A stretch of 40,327 nt of DNA from NCBI GenBank assembly GCA_946186505.1, contig CAMHNI010000033.1, forward strand, positions 1 to 40,327, in the 5' to 3' direction. The position numbers and the translations under genes were made by a program. The notes below the pieces were generated by a model. That model was not told the origin of the DNA, searched no databases, and worked only from the letters and a program-made list of their open reading frames with translations. This stretch comes from an uncultured Prevotellaceae bacterium. GTDB taxonomy: Bacteria > Bacteroidota > Bacteroidia > Bacteroidales > Bacteroidaceae. Numbering within the stretch: the stretch's first letter is position 1; every line of letters begins with the position of its first letter. Positions 7,259-16,135 of this stretch are shown in pieces.

Positions 7259-9802
7259 TTATTCCTCAGTGACAATATCCACCAGCGGGCTGTCGTTTTC
7301 CAGAGTCTCCTCATCCTGCAGAACCTCTACCTCTTCGACATCCTCCTCCTGACTCGACGACACCTTGCATACCGAAGCAATGACATCGTTCTTCTTCGTC
7401 AGGTTAATCAGGCGCACACCCTGGGTGGCCCTGCCCATGACGCGGACATCGGCCACTTTCAGGCGGATGAGGATGCCAGACTTGTTGATAATCATCAGGT
7501 CGTTCTCGTCCGTCACCACCTTGATGGCCACCAGACGGCCGGTCTTATCAGTGATGTTGAGTGTCTTCACACCCTTGGCACCACGGGCGGTCTTACGATA
7601 GTCCTCCACTTCGGAGCGCTTGCCGTAGCCGTTCTCCGATACGACCATGATGGTCTCCGTCTGCGGGTCGTTGACACACACCATGCCTACCACCTCGTCA
7701 TCGCCGCCGTCGAGCTTCATCGCTATGACACCTGTCGAGACACGTCCCATGGAGCGGATTTCACTCTCATCAAAGCGGACGGCACGTCCGTTGCGATTGG
7801 CCAGCAGCAGTTCGTTGTGACCGTTGGTCAGACGGACGCCTACCACCTCATCGCCCTCGTTGATATTAATGGCACGGACACCGGCGGCACGTACATTCTT
7901 ATACTGGTCGAGGCGGGTCTTCTTGATGATACCCTGCTTGGTGGCGAACACCACATAGTGCGACTGCAGGAACTCCTCGTCGTTGAAGTTCTTGATACGC
8001 AGCACGGCGTTGATAGCATCGTCAGGCTCGATGTTCAGCATGTTCTGGATAGCACGTCCCTTCGAGTTGCGGTCGCCCTCGGGTATCTCGTAGCACTTCT
8101 GCCAGTAGCAGCGGCCCTTCTGGGTGAAGAACAGCAGTGTGTTGTGCATCGTGGCGGGATAGATATACTCTGTGAAGTCGTTATCGCGGTGACGGGCACC
8201 CTTGGCACCGACGCCGCCGCGTCCCTGTGCGTGGAACTCGTCGAGGTTGGTGCGCTTGATGTATCCCATGTGCGAGATGGTGATAACCACGGGATCGTCG
8301 GGATAGAAGTCCTCGGCATTGAACTCATGGTCGAAGGGGATAATCTCCGTGCGACGCTCGTCGCCGTACCTCTCCTTCACCTCCAGGAGGTCATCCTTCA
8401 TCACCTGCTTGCAGCGCTCGGGGTTGTCGAGAATCTCCTGCAGGTCGGCAATCAGCTTCATCAAGTCGTCATACTCCTGGTGCAGCTGCTCCACACGCAG
8501 ACCTGTCAGCTGCGCGAGACGCATATCGACGATAGCCTTCGACTGCAGCTCGTCCAGTTCGAAACGGGCCTCCAGATTACGCTGGGCATCAGTAGGTGTC
8601 TTGCTATTGCGGATGATGCGGACAACCTCGTCAATATTGTTGACGGCAATAATCAAACCCTCTAAGATATGGGCACGCTCCTGGGCCTTGCGCAGGTCGT
8701 ACTTCGTGCGGCGGATGGTCACATCATGACGGTGCTCGACGAAATACTTCACACACTCCTTCAGGTTGAGCAGACGGGGACGTCCCTTGACCAGCGCGAT
8801 GTTGTTGACCGAGAACGAACTCTGCAACGCCGTCATCTTGAACAGTTTGTTCAGCAGCACGTTGGCATTGGCATCGCGCTTGCAATCGACGACGATACGC
8901 ATACCCTGACGACCTGACTCATCGTTGACGTTGGCCACGCCCTCGATCTTGTGCTGGTTGGCCAGTTCGGCAATATAAGCCACAAGGTCGGCCTTGTTCA
9001 CGCCGTAGGGAATCTCGGTCACCACAATCTTGTCGTGAGTATCACCACTCTCAATCTCTGCCTTGGCACGCATCACAATACGTCCACGACCTGTCTCGTA
9101 GGCATCGCGGACGCCCTGCAGGCCATAGATATAGGCACCCGTGGGGAAGTCCGGGCCGGGGATATACTTCATCAGCCCGTCGGTATCGATGTCGGGGTTG
9201 TCGATATAGGCACAGCAACCGTCGATGACCTCACCGAGGTTATGTGTCGGCATGTTCGTAGCCATACCCACGGCAATACCGTTACCGCCGTTGACCAGCA
9301 GGTTGGGCACCTTCGTAGGCATGACGGTAGGCTCCTGCAGAGAGTCGTCGAAGTTGTTCTGCATATCGACGGTCTCCTTCTCCAGGTCGTCCATGATGTG
9401 CTCACCCATCTTCGACAGACGGCACTCGGTATAACGCATGGCGGCCGGAGAGTCACCATCGACACTGCCGAAGTTACCCTGGCCGTCAACCAGCGTGTAG
9501 CGCATGTTCCAGTCCTGGGCCATACGTACCAAGGCACCATAGACCGAGGAATCGCCGTGCGGATGGTACTTACCAAGCACCTCACCCACTACGCGCGCGC
9601 ATTTTTTATAAGGTTGTGTAGAGACGTTGTTAATGTTCATCATGCCGTACAGGATACGGCGGTGTACAGGCTTGAAGCCGTCACGCACATCAGGAAGCGC
9701 ACGGGCCACGATGACTGACATCGAATAGTCGATGTAGGAGGACTTCATCTCCTCCTCAATGTTAATCTTAATAATCCTGTCGTTGTCGAATGTCTGATCC
9801 AC
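7259..9802 (-). CDS. gyrA: DNA gyrase subunit A
   Basis: An 847-residue type IIA topoisomerase subunit that breaks and rejoins DNA in the gyrase A2B2 complex, introducing negative supercoils. The catalytic tyrosine is Y124 in AMRYTE. The quinolone region reads [17 protein letters not shown], with serine 85 at the E. coli S83 position and glycine at the D87 position. The C-terminal beta-pinwheel contains [10 protein letters not shown] as a variant GyrA box. The acidic tail ([15 protein letters not shown]) is typical. The start is GTG at 9802, with no better ATG upstream. Gyrase rather than ParC/TopoIV is chosen because of the GyrA-box-like motif and the length. The TPR gene follows in the same transcript. 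Confidence 0.95.
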   Translation of the reverse strand: MDQTFDNDRIIKINIEEEMKSSYIDYSMSVIVARALPDVRDGFKPVHRRILYGMMNINNVSTQPYKKCARVVGEVLGKYHPHGDSSVYGALVRMAQDWNMRYTLVDGQGNFGSVDGDSPAAMRYTECRLSKMGEHIMDDLEKETVDMQNNFDDSLQEPTVMPTKVPNLLVNGGNGIAVGMATNMPTHNLGEVIDGCCAYIDNPDIDTDGLMKYIPGPDFPTGAYIYGLQGVRDAYETGRGRIVMRAKAEIESGDTHDKIVVTEIPYGVNKADLVAYIAELANQHKIEGVANVNDESGRQGMRIVVDCKRDANANVLLNKLFKMTALQSSFSVNNIALVKGRPRLLNLKECVKYFVEHRHDVTIRRTKYDLRKAQERAHILEGLIIAVNNIDEVVRIIRNSKTPTDAQRNLEARFELDELQSKAIVDMRLAQLTGLRVEQLHQEYDDLMKLIADLQEILDNPERCKQVMKDDLLEVKERYGDERRTEIIPFDHEFNAEDFYPDDPVVITISHMGYIKRTNLDEFHAQGRGGVGAKGARHRDNDFTEYIYPATMHNTLLFFTQKGRCYWQKCYEIPEGDRNSKGRAIQNMLNIEPDDAINAVLRIKNFNDEEFLQSHYVVFATKQGIIKKTRLDQYKNVRAAGVRAININEGDEVVGVRLTNGHNELLLANRNGRAVRFDESEIRSMGRVSTGVIAMKLDGGDDEVVGMVCVNDPQTETIMVVSENGYGKRSEVEDYRKTARGAKGVKTLNITDKTGRLVAIKVVTDENDLMIINKSGILIRLKVADVRVMGRATQGVRLINLTKKNDVIASVCKVSSSQEEDVEEVEVLQDEETLENDSPLVDIVTEE

Positions 9803-9811
9803 TGTGTAATC

Positions 9812-9843
9812 TACTATTTACTGATTTACTATTTACTTTTTAC
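9812..9843. repeat. Short tandem repeat in the gyrA leader
   Basis: On the plus strand the units read TACTATT, TACTGATT, TACTATT, TACTTTT, TAC, a 7-8 bp period. The repeat ends 9 bp upstream of the gyrA GTG start. On the mRNA it reads as AGTAAATA-like units directly before the start codon. Confidence 0.8.
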
Positions 9844-9896
9844 GATTTTTCGCGTTTAAGGCACTTTTCAAGCCCGCTGACGCGTTTTTAACCGTG

Positions 9897-9904
9897 CAAA
9901 GGTA
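9897..9904 (-). promoter_or_regulatory. Probable gyrA promoter (-7 box)
   Basis: The minus strand carries TACCTTTG (complement of 9897-9904), a perfect -7 element. No TTTG is found at the usual 19-20 bp upstream, so only half of the promoter is supported. It would give a leader of about 90 nt before the gyrA start. Confidence 0.6.
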
Positions 9905-9968
9905 CAAAGAAAATCCCAAACAGCCATCATCTGTTAAGTAATTTTAGGGGTTTACGCCGCCTCTATTC

Positions 9969-11882
9969 TCAATTCTTGATATCCTTCAGCCATAAAGTAC
10001 TGACAGCATCGGTAGGCATACGCCAGTCGCCTCGCGGCGAGAGGCTGACACTGCCCACCTTGGGGCCGTCCGGCATACAGGAGCGTTTGAACTGCTGGGT
10101 GAAGAAGCGGCGGCAGAATGTCTGTAACCATTTCCTGATGACATCCTCGTCGTAAGAGCCTTCAAAAGCCTTGCAAGCCATCACAAAAATCTTGGCTGGA
10201 CGGAAGCCGAAACGCAGGAAATAATACAGGAAGAAGTCATGCAGCTCGTACGGTCCGACAAGGTCCTCGGTCTTCTGTTTGATATTTCCCTGTTCGTCGG
10301 CAGGAATCAGTTCCGGCGAAATAGGTGTGTCAATGATGTCGAGCAGCACCTCAGTAGCCATCTCGCCAGCCATATAATTAACAAGGTAGCGCACCAATGT
10401 CTTAGGCACCCCGGCGTTCACGCCGTACATAGACATGTGGTCGCCATTGTAGGTGGCCCAGCCAAGGGCCAGTTCGGAAAGGTCGCCAGTTCCTACGACG
10501 ATGGCATTCTCCTGGTTAGCCACGTCCATCAAGATCTGGGTCCGTTCACGGGCTTGCGAATTCTCGTATGTTACGTCATGCACCTTGGCATCATGCCCTA
10601 TGTCCTCGAAATGCTGGGTAACGGCTTTGGCGATGCTGATTTCACGGATGGTGATGCCCAGTGTCTCCATCAGCTTGCGGGCATTGCCGTGCGTGCGATC
10701 CGTTGTGCCGAACCCGGGCATGGTAATGCCTATAATACCCTTACGATCCATACCCAACTTGTCGAATGCCTTCACCGTCACCAACAGAGCCAGCGTGGAG
10801 TCCAGGCCTCCGCTGATGCCGATGACGGCCTTGGAGCCATTGAGGTGATAGAGGCGTTTCGCCAGTCCTACCACCTGAATATTGAGGATCTCCTCACACG
10901 ACTCCTGCATCTTGTCTTCCGCCGGGATGAAGGGATGAGGATTAACAGGACGTATCAGGTCGAAGTCGCGGAACGTCACCGGCTTACAGGTTACGAGCAC
11001 AGGCCGGCACCCCACCTGTGCCTGTGCCGTTATGAACGTGGAGTTGGTGCGTCGCTCGGTACGCAGCCGTTCAACGTCAATCTGCGTAATCTTGATCTGA
11101 GGCTGGAAGGAGAAGCGCTCTCCCTCACTGAGCAAGTGACCGTTCTCGAAAATCATGGCATTGCCGCCATAGACCACATCCTGTGTAGATTCGCCGAAGC
11201 CACAGCTGGCATAGACATAGCCGCTCATGGTGCGGGCGCTCTGCTGGCTGAGCAGCTGCCGCAGGTACTGGTGCTTACCCACCAGTTCGTCAGAGGCCGA
11301 GAGATTGAAAATGACATCGGCCCCTGCAAGCGACAGACGGTTTGAAGGCGGTGTCGGTGCCCAGACATCCTCGCAGATCTCGATACCAAAGCGGGCACCG
11401 TCGCAGGTTGTGAAGAGTATGGGTTCCGGTGTCACATGGATAGGACTGCCAGCCAGGTAGATATCCTGTGGCATGAGGTCCGGGGCCGAGGCAAACCACC
11501 GTTTCTCGTAGAACTCGCCGTAGTTTGGCAGGTAGGTCTTGGGCACGATACCCAAGAGTGTGCCACCCTGGATGACGGCGGCACAGTTATACAGCAGGGA
11601 CCCTATCTGCACCGGCAGACCCACGATGCAGATGACATCGAGCTTGCGGGTGAAATCGAGCAATATCAGCAATGCATCCTCGGCCTTGTCAATGAGCAGC
11701 TGTTCCTTGAAAAGGTCCTGACAGGAATAGCCCGTCAGACAGAGTTCGGGAAACACCATCACTTCGACACCCTGTCCCTCAGCCTGTGCAATAAGGCTCT
11801 CTACCTGCTGCAGGTTATATTCAACGTCGGCCACCTTGACGGCAGGCACTGCGGCGGCCACTTTCAGGAATCCGTATTTCAT
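9969..11882 (-). CDS. nadE: Glutamine-dependent NAD+ synthetase
   Basis: A 637-residue two-domain enzyme that makes NAD+ from deamido-NAD+ and ATP, using ammonia released from glutamine. The N-terminal nitrilase-type glutaminase has the Glu-Lys-Cys triad at E46 (FPELCLTGY), K115 (VPKTYLPNY) and C170 (EICEDVW). The spacing (69 and 55) is the same as in the long NadE family. The C-terminal synthetase has the P-loop SGGLDS at 357-362. The length is typical of the glutamine-dependent form. Its ATG overlaps the stop of the DUF2027 gene by 4 bp, so it is the last gene of the six-gene minus-strand operon. Confidence 0.95.
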   Translation of the reverse strand: MKYGFLKVAAAVPAVKVADVEYNLQQVESLIAQAEGQGVEVMVFPELCLTGYSCQDLFKEQLLIDKAEDALLILLDFTRKLDVICIVGLPVQIGSLLYNCAAVIQGGTLLGIVPKTYLPNYGEFYEKRWFASAPDLMPQDIYLAGSPIHVTPEPILFTTCDGARFGIEICEDVWAPTPPSNRLSLAGADVIFNLSASDELVGKHQYLRQLLSQQSARTMSGYVYASCGFGESTQDVVYGGNAMIFENGHLLSEGERFSFQPQIKITQIDVERLRTERRTNSTFITAQAQVGCRPVLVTCKPVTFRDFDLIRPVNPHPFIPAEDKMQESCEEILNIQVVGLAKRLYHLNGSKAVIGISGGLDSTLALLVTVKAFDKLGMDRKGIIGITMPGFGTTDRTHGNARKLMETLGITIREISIAKAVTQHFEDIGHDAKVHDVTYENSQARERTQILMDVANQENAIVVGTGDLSELALGWATYNGDHMSMYGVNAGVPKTLVRYLVNYMAGEMATEVLLDIIDTPISPELIPADEQGNIKQKTEDLVGPYELHDFFLYYFLRFGFRPAKIFVMACKAFEGSYDEDVIRKWLQTFCRRFFTQQFKRSCMPDGPKVGSVSLSPRGDWRMPTDAVSTLWLKDIKN

Positions 11883-12583
11883 AGCTTTACAAATTGACGG
11901 TCGTTTTCAATAATGGTATATATCAGCGCCGGTTGCTCGAAGAACTGGTTTTCAAGGAACGTGTGCAGCTTGTAGAACTTCACCGGGTCGATGTTGATGA
12001 GCGCATCAACGGCAGGCTTGCGCAGGAAATATTTCTCTCTCTTGTAGGCCAACAGCTGGATGCACGAATGTTCCAACTGGTTCAGCTGGTCGCGTCCGAA
12101 CTCCTCGATGAAGAGCTTCGTGTTAGGCTCAACCTCGCCGGTGGAGCGCACCTGCCAGCTGGTACCCTCGGCAGTCATATAGACATAGCGCAGGTAGTAG
12201 TTGCAGTCGTTGATGATATACGACTCAAAACGGGTATCGCTGAGCTCTTTGAGGTCGATGGGCACAAAGGCTAAGTAGGCGGACACCTTGTCACCGCCCT
12301 TGCGCTCCTCGACAGGAGCCTTGAACGTCACGGGACGGTCGGCAGGCTCTGTCTCGGGTTCCTCCTCCATCTCCTCGTTTTTCACTTTTCCCTTCTCACT
12401 CTTCACTTCCACCATGTGCTTCGTGTCGTAGTCTTCATCGCCGATGACCACAACTTCCGTCACGCGCATCGGCACCTCAAACCCGTCCTCGTCCTCGACG
12501 AGCACGATGTTCTTGCCCTGGAAGCCGGCCACACGGCCACCTCCCACCTCGCTCAGGAATCTTACTTTATCTCCTATCTTCAT
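11879..12583 (-). CDS. DUF2027 family protein
   Basis: A 234-residue protein with an N-terminal beta-rich module (KIGDKVRFLSEVGGGRVAGFQGKNIVLVEDEDGFEVP, residues 2-38) matching the Bacteroidetes DUF2027 family. A charged linker follows, then an alpha/beta region from about residue 95. Family members I recall are longer and carry a C-terminal Smr domain; I do not see that here. Linker residues about 58-70 (VEVKSEKGKVKNE) are encoded by DNA resembling the AGTGAAA intergenic repeats of this window. The gene sits between the AAA/CYTH protein and nadE with a 4-bp overlap into nadE. Function is unknown. Confidence 0.75.
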   Translation of the reverse strand: MKIGDKVRFLSEVGGGRVAGFQGKNIVLVEDEDGFEVPMRVTEVVVIGDEDYDTKHMVEVKSEKGKVKNEEMEEEPETEPADRPVTFKAPVEERKGGDKVSAYLAFVPIDLKELSDTRFESYIINDCNYYLRYVYMTAEGTSWQVRSTGEVEPNTKLFIEEFGRDQLNQLEHSCIQLLAYKREKYFLRKPAVDALINIDPVKFYKLHTFLENQFFEQPALIYTIIENDRQFVKL

Positions 12584-12598
12584 AATAGCATTGTTTTT

Positions 12599-13699
12599 CT
12601 ATTTTCGTAAGGCCAAGTTGTAGTTGTAGTACTCCTTGTTACCCGTTATCTCCTTGATGACGCGGATGAAGGGCGGGAAGTTGACATCCTCCTGATCGGC
12701 AACGCCCTTGGTCTCGAGGATGACGAGGCCGTCAAGGGGTCCGTGGTAGGTGTCGAGTTCGAAGTACTGCCCTTTCCAGATGAAGCTTTGGCGCCGCTTG
12801 CTGATGGACTGCCGGTAGGGGTCGGCCTGCTGGAGCAGCGACTGGTAGAGGGCGTTCTCCACCTGACGTTCCGTCTCAATCTGCTCGCCGGGGGCCGTGC
12901 GCTTCTTGGTGTTGTGGACGTTGACCACCTTGCCACTGCTCCACGAACGGCGGCGCAGGCGCACCTCAGTGCCCGGCTCGCTGACGAGATAGATCTGCAG
13001 GATGTCGCTGTCGATAGTCTCGGGCAACTCGCCCGTCAACTCGACAATGTACTTGCGCTCCTCGGTGACGGGCTGCGGCAGTCCGAGCACGTTGGAGATC
13101 TCACGGAGCACACGCTGCATCTTGCGCTCGAAGTCGTCGTGGTTGTTGATGACACGCAGATGGGGATGGCCCGTCCACGCCTTGATGACCTTCTTGTCGA
13201 GTTCGCGGGCTATGCGCAGCCCCTCCTCGTCGGCCTTCTCGTAGCGGGTGGAGTTGGTGGCGGTGGTGTAGTACTGCTCGGCACCGTCGGCAGCCGACAC
13301 AAGGTGGAGCACGGCATCGTAGCGTTCGCGCAGTGTGGCGGGATTGACGCCGGCGTCGGCATTGATGCTCTCCCACTCCTCCGGTGCCATATAGGCCGAA
13401 ATGTCCAAGGTGCCACGGTCGCAGACGATAAGCACGGGCTTGTTGCACACGGCAGCGAGTCGTCCGAAGAAGTCTTCCAAGGCCATCTGAGTCTCCAGGA
13501 TGGCCCGTTCGCCCTCGTAATAGAGCTTACGGTTAGGCGTCAGGTAGTTCCAGCCGCCGAGACTATAGAGCGTGGGCACTTCGGGCACGGTGAACACCTT
13601 GAAGCCAAGACTGTCGAAGTGCTCGATAATGCGCACCAAGGCCGTCGTCTTGCCCGCACAGGGGCCGCCCGTAAGCACGATTTTCTTTATTTCAGCCAT
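12599..13699 (-). CDS. AAA-type P-loop ATPase fused to a CYTH-like domain
   Basis: About 366 residues from the ATG at 13699; a TTG 9 bp further up is possible but less likely. The N-terminal half is a small P-loop NTPase of the AAA_28/NadR-like kind: Walker A GGPCAGKTT at about 11-19, and a Walker B-like VLIVCDRGTLD near 90-100. The C-terminal half, from about residue 214 (ERKYIVELTG), looks like a CYTH/triphosphate-tunnel domain, with many Arg/Lys and Glu on alternating strands (EVRLRRRSW, KRRQSFIWKGQYFELDTY). CYTH domains bind or hydrolyse triphosphates. The two halves suggest a nucleotide or polyphosphate-related activity, but the substrate is unknown. It begins 11 bp after pfkA in the operon. 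Confidence 0.72.
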   Translation of the reverse strand: MAEIKKIVLTGGPCAGKTTALVRIIEHFDSLGFKVFTVPEVPTLYSLGGWNYLTPNRKLYYEGERAILETQMALEDFFGRLAAVCNKPVLIVCDRGTLDISAYMAPEEWESINADAGVNPATLRERYDAVLHLVSAADGAEQYYTTATNSTRYEKADEEGLRIARELDKKVIKAWTGHPHLRVINNHDDFERKMQRVLREISNVLGLPQPVTEERKYIVELTGELPETIDSDILQIYLVSEPGTEVRLRRRSWSSGKVVNVHNTKKRTAPGEQIETERQVENALYQSLLQQADPYRQSISKRRQSFIWKGQYFELDTYHGPLDGLVILETKGVADQEDVNFPPFIRVIKEITGNKEYYNYNLALRK

Positions 13700-13710
13700 A
13701 ATCTTCAATC

Positions 13711-14688
13711 TTAAATACTAAGTTCGTCAAGCACTTTGATGAGTTTCTTGTCGAAGGGTTTGTCGGTACGGATGCATTCCGAGAAGGGCACATAGACCAC
13801 CTCGTTGTTGCGCACGCCGACCATGACGTTGCGCTGGCCCTGCTTGATAGCCTCGATGGCGCCGACGCCCGTTCGGCTGGCCAGGATGCGGTCATGGGCA
13901 GACGGTGAGCCGCCACGCTGCAGGTGGCCAAGGATGGAGACGCGCACATCGAACTCGGGGAACTCTTTCTTCACACGGTCGGCATAGTAGAGGGCACCAC
14001 ACTTGGGACTCTCGGAGACGATGACGATGCACGATTTCTTGGACTTACGGATACCGCGTCCCATGAACTGTGCCAGCTGGTCGACGTCGGTCATATCCTC
14101 AGGAATGATAGCAGCCTCAGCGCCACAGGCGATGGCCGAGTTCTGAGCCAGGAAACCAGCATCGCGGCCCATCACCTCGACAAAGAAGATGCGCTCGTGA
14201 GAGTTAGCTGTATCGCGAATACGGTCGACGCACTCCATGATGGTGTTCATCGTCGTGTCGTAGCCGATGGTGGAGTCGGTGCCGTAGAGGTCGTTGTCGA
14301 TGGTGCCGGGCAGTCCAATACAGGGAAAGTCATACTCCATACCGAAGTTGCGGGCACCTGTCAGCGAACCGTTGCCGCCGATGACCACCAGGGCGTCGAT
14401 TTCCTCGCGCTGGCAGGTCTCGTATGCCTTCTGCATGCCTTCGGGTGTCATAAACTCCTTCGAGCGGGCGGTCTTCAGGATGGTGCCGCCACGGGTGATG
14501 ATGCCCGACACGTTCTCCGTGGTGAAAGGCTTGACCTCTCCCTTGATGAGGCCGTCGTAGCCACGGTATATACCTTTTATATTAAAGCCATTGTAGATGC
14601 CGGCACGGGTGACGGCACGTATGGCAGCGTTCATGCCAGGGGCATCGCCGCCCGACGTGAGGATTCCGATAGTCTTGATTTTTGCCAT
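13711..14688 (-). CDS. pfkA: ATP-dependent 6-phosphofructokinase
   Basis: A 325-residue cytosolic glycolytic enzyme converting fructose 6-phosphate and ATP to fructose 1,6-bisphosphate. Motifs are GGDAPG at 13-18, GGNGS at 104-108 and PGTIDND at 127-133 with catalytic D131. The glycine in GGNGS marks ATP rather than pyrophosphate use, since PPi enzymes have Asp there. The length matches bacterial PfkA. It lies 12 bp after the nhaD gene and 11 bp before the AAA/CYTH gene. Confidence 0.95.
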   Translation of the reverse strand: MAKIKTIGILTSGGDAPGMNAAIRAVTRAGIYNGFNIKGIYRGYDGLIKGEVKPFTTENVSGIITRGGTILKTARSKEFMTPEGMQKAYETCQREEIDALVVIGGNGSLTGARNFGMEYDFPCIGLPGTIDNDLYGTDSTIGYDTTMNTIMECVDRIRDTANSHERIFFVEVMGRDAGFLAQNSAIACGAEAAIIPEDMTDVDQLAQFMGRGIRKSKKSCIVIVSESPKCGALYYADRVKKEFPEFDVRVSILGHLQRGGSPSAHDRILASRTGVGAIEAIKQGQRNVMVGVRNNEVVYVPFSECIRTDKPFDKKLIKVLDELSI

Positions 14689-14700
14689 ATTACAGATGTA

Positions 14701-16107
14701 TTAAAAGACGTTGATTTCGAGGAATAGGACAAGCAGGCCAAGGATGAAGCCAGCCAGGATCTTCGGCGTAAGTTGGCGCAGATACCAACCCAGACGCACG
14801 TGCTCCATCTTCACCAGGGCCAGTCCGCTGGTGCTGCCCACACTGAGCAGACAGCCGCCGACGGCTGTCGTATAGGCAATGACCTTCCAGTAGGCACCGT
14901 TCTGGGTGAAGTTCGACAGGTAGTCGCTATCAGCCCATACGCCGAGCTGGTCGCCTTCGATGATGGGATAGAGCGAGATGTCGGTGATGGCCACGGTGAA
15001 CGTATCGACCATGCTGCTGAGAAGGCCCGAGATGATGCCGACAATCCAGATGTTGTGGATGTTGTAGTCCATCCACGCCGAGATGTCGCCCAGCACGCCC
15101 GTCTCCGTCATCACACCCATGCCGAGCATGATGCCCATCACGAAGAGCATTTGCTGGATGGTACCGTACTGGATGGCACGGGGTATGCGGCGCTGCGCCA
15201 TCTGGTCGGCATCGTTCAGCTTGCGGTTAAACGCCTCGTTGACCACCCACAGCACGCTGAGCACGCAGAGCGCACCGAGGAAGGGCGAGAGCTTGGTGAT
15301 GTTATGGAACGTCGGGATGAACCACAGTCCGCCAATGCCTACAACGAGCATCACCAACCGCTGCCAGCGGTTCAGGTTGGTGTCGTCGCCACGGTACGGC
15401 GGAGCTGCCCACTCCGTGTCGAGACGGTCGGGCAGCTGGCGGTTGATGAGGATGGTGGGTACCACCCAAGCGATCAAAGTGGGCAATATCAGGTATTTGG
15501 AGAAATCGGTAGCCGTGACCGCCCCGTCGCCCCAGAGGATGAGTCCGATGGGGTCGCCAATGACGGTGAAGGCACCGCCGCAGTTGGCCGCCAACACGAT
15601 GGCCGCCCCGATAAGCATACGTTGCCGCCTGCTGCAGACGATGGCATGCATGATGACCAGCATCATCGTGGCCGTGGTCAGGTTGTCGAGATTGGCCGAG
15701 AGTATGAACGTGGCCAGGGTGATGGTCCACAGCAGTCGCTTGGAGTTGCGGATGCGTATCCACTCGGTGATGAAATCGAAGCAACCGTTGTTGTTGAGTA
15801 TCTCGACAATGCTCATCGTGGCCAGCAGGAACATGACAATGCTCGCGGCTCGGCCCACGTACTTCAGGAACACACTGTCATAGATGAAGTATTTCACGGC
15901 ATCGCTCGAAGGTCCTTCGCCTGCCAGAAACTCAGCATACTCATGAGGGTGCTGCGACATGACAAAGTCGGCACCCCAGCAGACATACACCACCCAGCCC
16001 GCAGTACCTATGAACATGGCGATGGCGGCCTTGTTGACACCTGTGAGATGACCAGTGGCTATCAACAGATAGCCGAAAATCAACATCAGTACTATGATAA
16101 GTGTCAT
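14701..16107 (-). CDS. nhaD: NhaD-type Na+/H+ antiporter
   Basis: A 468-residue inner-membrane protein with about 12 hydrophobic segments. It carries the NhaD/arsenite-permease superfamily signatures: SANLDNLTTATMMLVIM (about 149-165), AANCGGAFTVIGDPIGLILWG (about 184-204) and a C-terminal VGGCLLSVGSTSGLALVKME. It should exchange Na+ (or Li+) for protons. The ATG at 16107 has an AAGGAG only one base upstream, an unusually tight spacing. It follows the histidine kinase by 28 bp and probably shares its transcript. Confidence 0.9.
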   Translation of the reverse strand: MTLIIVLMLIFGYLLIATGHLTGVNKAAIAMFIGTAGWVVYVCWGADFVMSQHPHEYAEFLAGEGPSSDAVKYFIYDSVFLKYVGRAASIVMFLLATMSIVEILNNNGCFDFITEWIRIRNSKRLLWTITLATFILSANLDNLTTATMMLVIMHAIVCSRRQRMLIGAAIVLAANCGGAFTVIGDPIGLILWGDGAVTATDFSKYLILPTLIAWVVPTILINRQLPDRLDTEWAAPPYRGDDTNLNRWQRLVMLVVGIGGLWFIPTFHNITKLSPFLGALCVLSVLWVVNEAFNRKLNDADQMAQRRIPRAIQYGTIQQMLFVMGIMLGMGVMTETGVLGDISAWMDYNIHNIWIVGIISGLLSSMVDTFTVAITDISLYPIIEGDQLGVWADSDYLSNFTQNGAYWKVIAYTTAVGGCLLSVGSTSGLALVKMEHVRLGWYLRQLTPKILAGFILGLLVLFLEINVF

Positions 16108-16135
16108 GCTCCTTAATCTCCTATAAACAATTTTC

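Noticed and set aside
8951..9718. Long plus-strand open frames across gyrA, and similar ones across pfkA, nhaD, the AAA/CYTH gene and nuoL
   Set aside because: They are antisense to well-identified genes, have unnatural composition rich in His, Val and Gly, and share no family signature.
7259..9802. Quinolone resistance allele at the E. coli D87 position (Gly here)
   Set aside because: The serine at the S83 position is intact, and the glycine may be normal for this lineage; a single sequence cannot show resistance.
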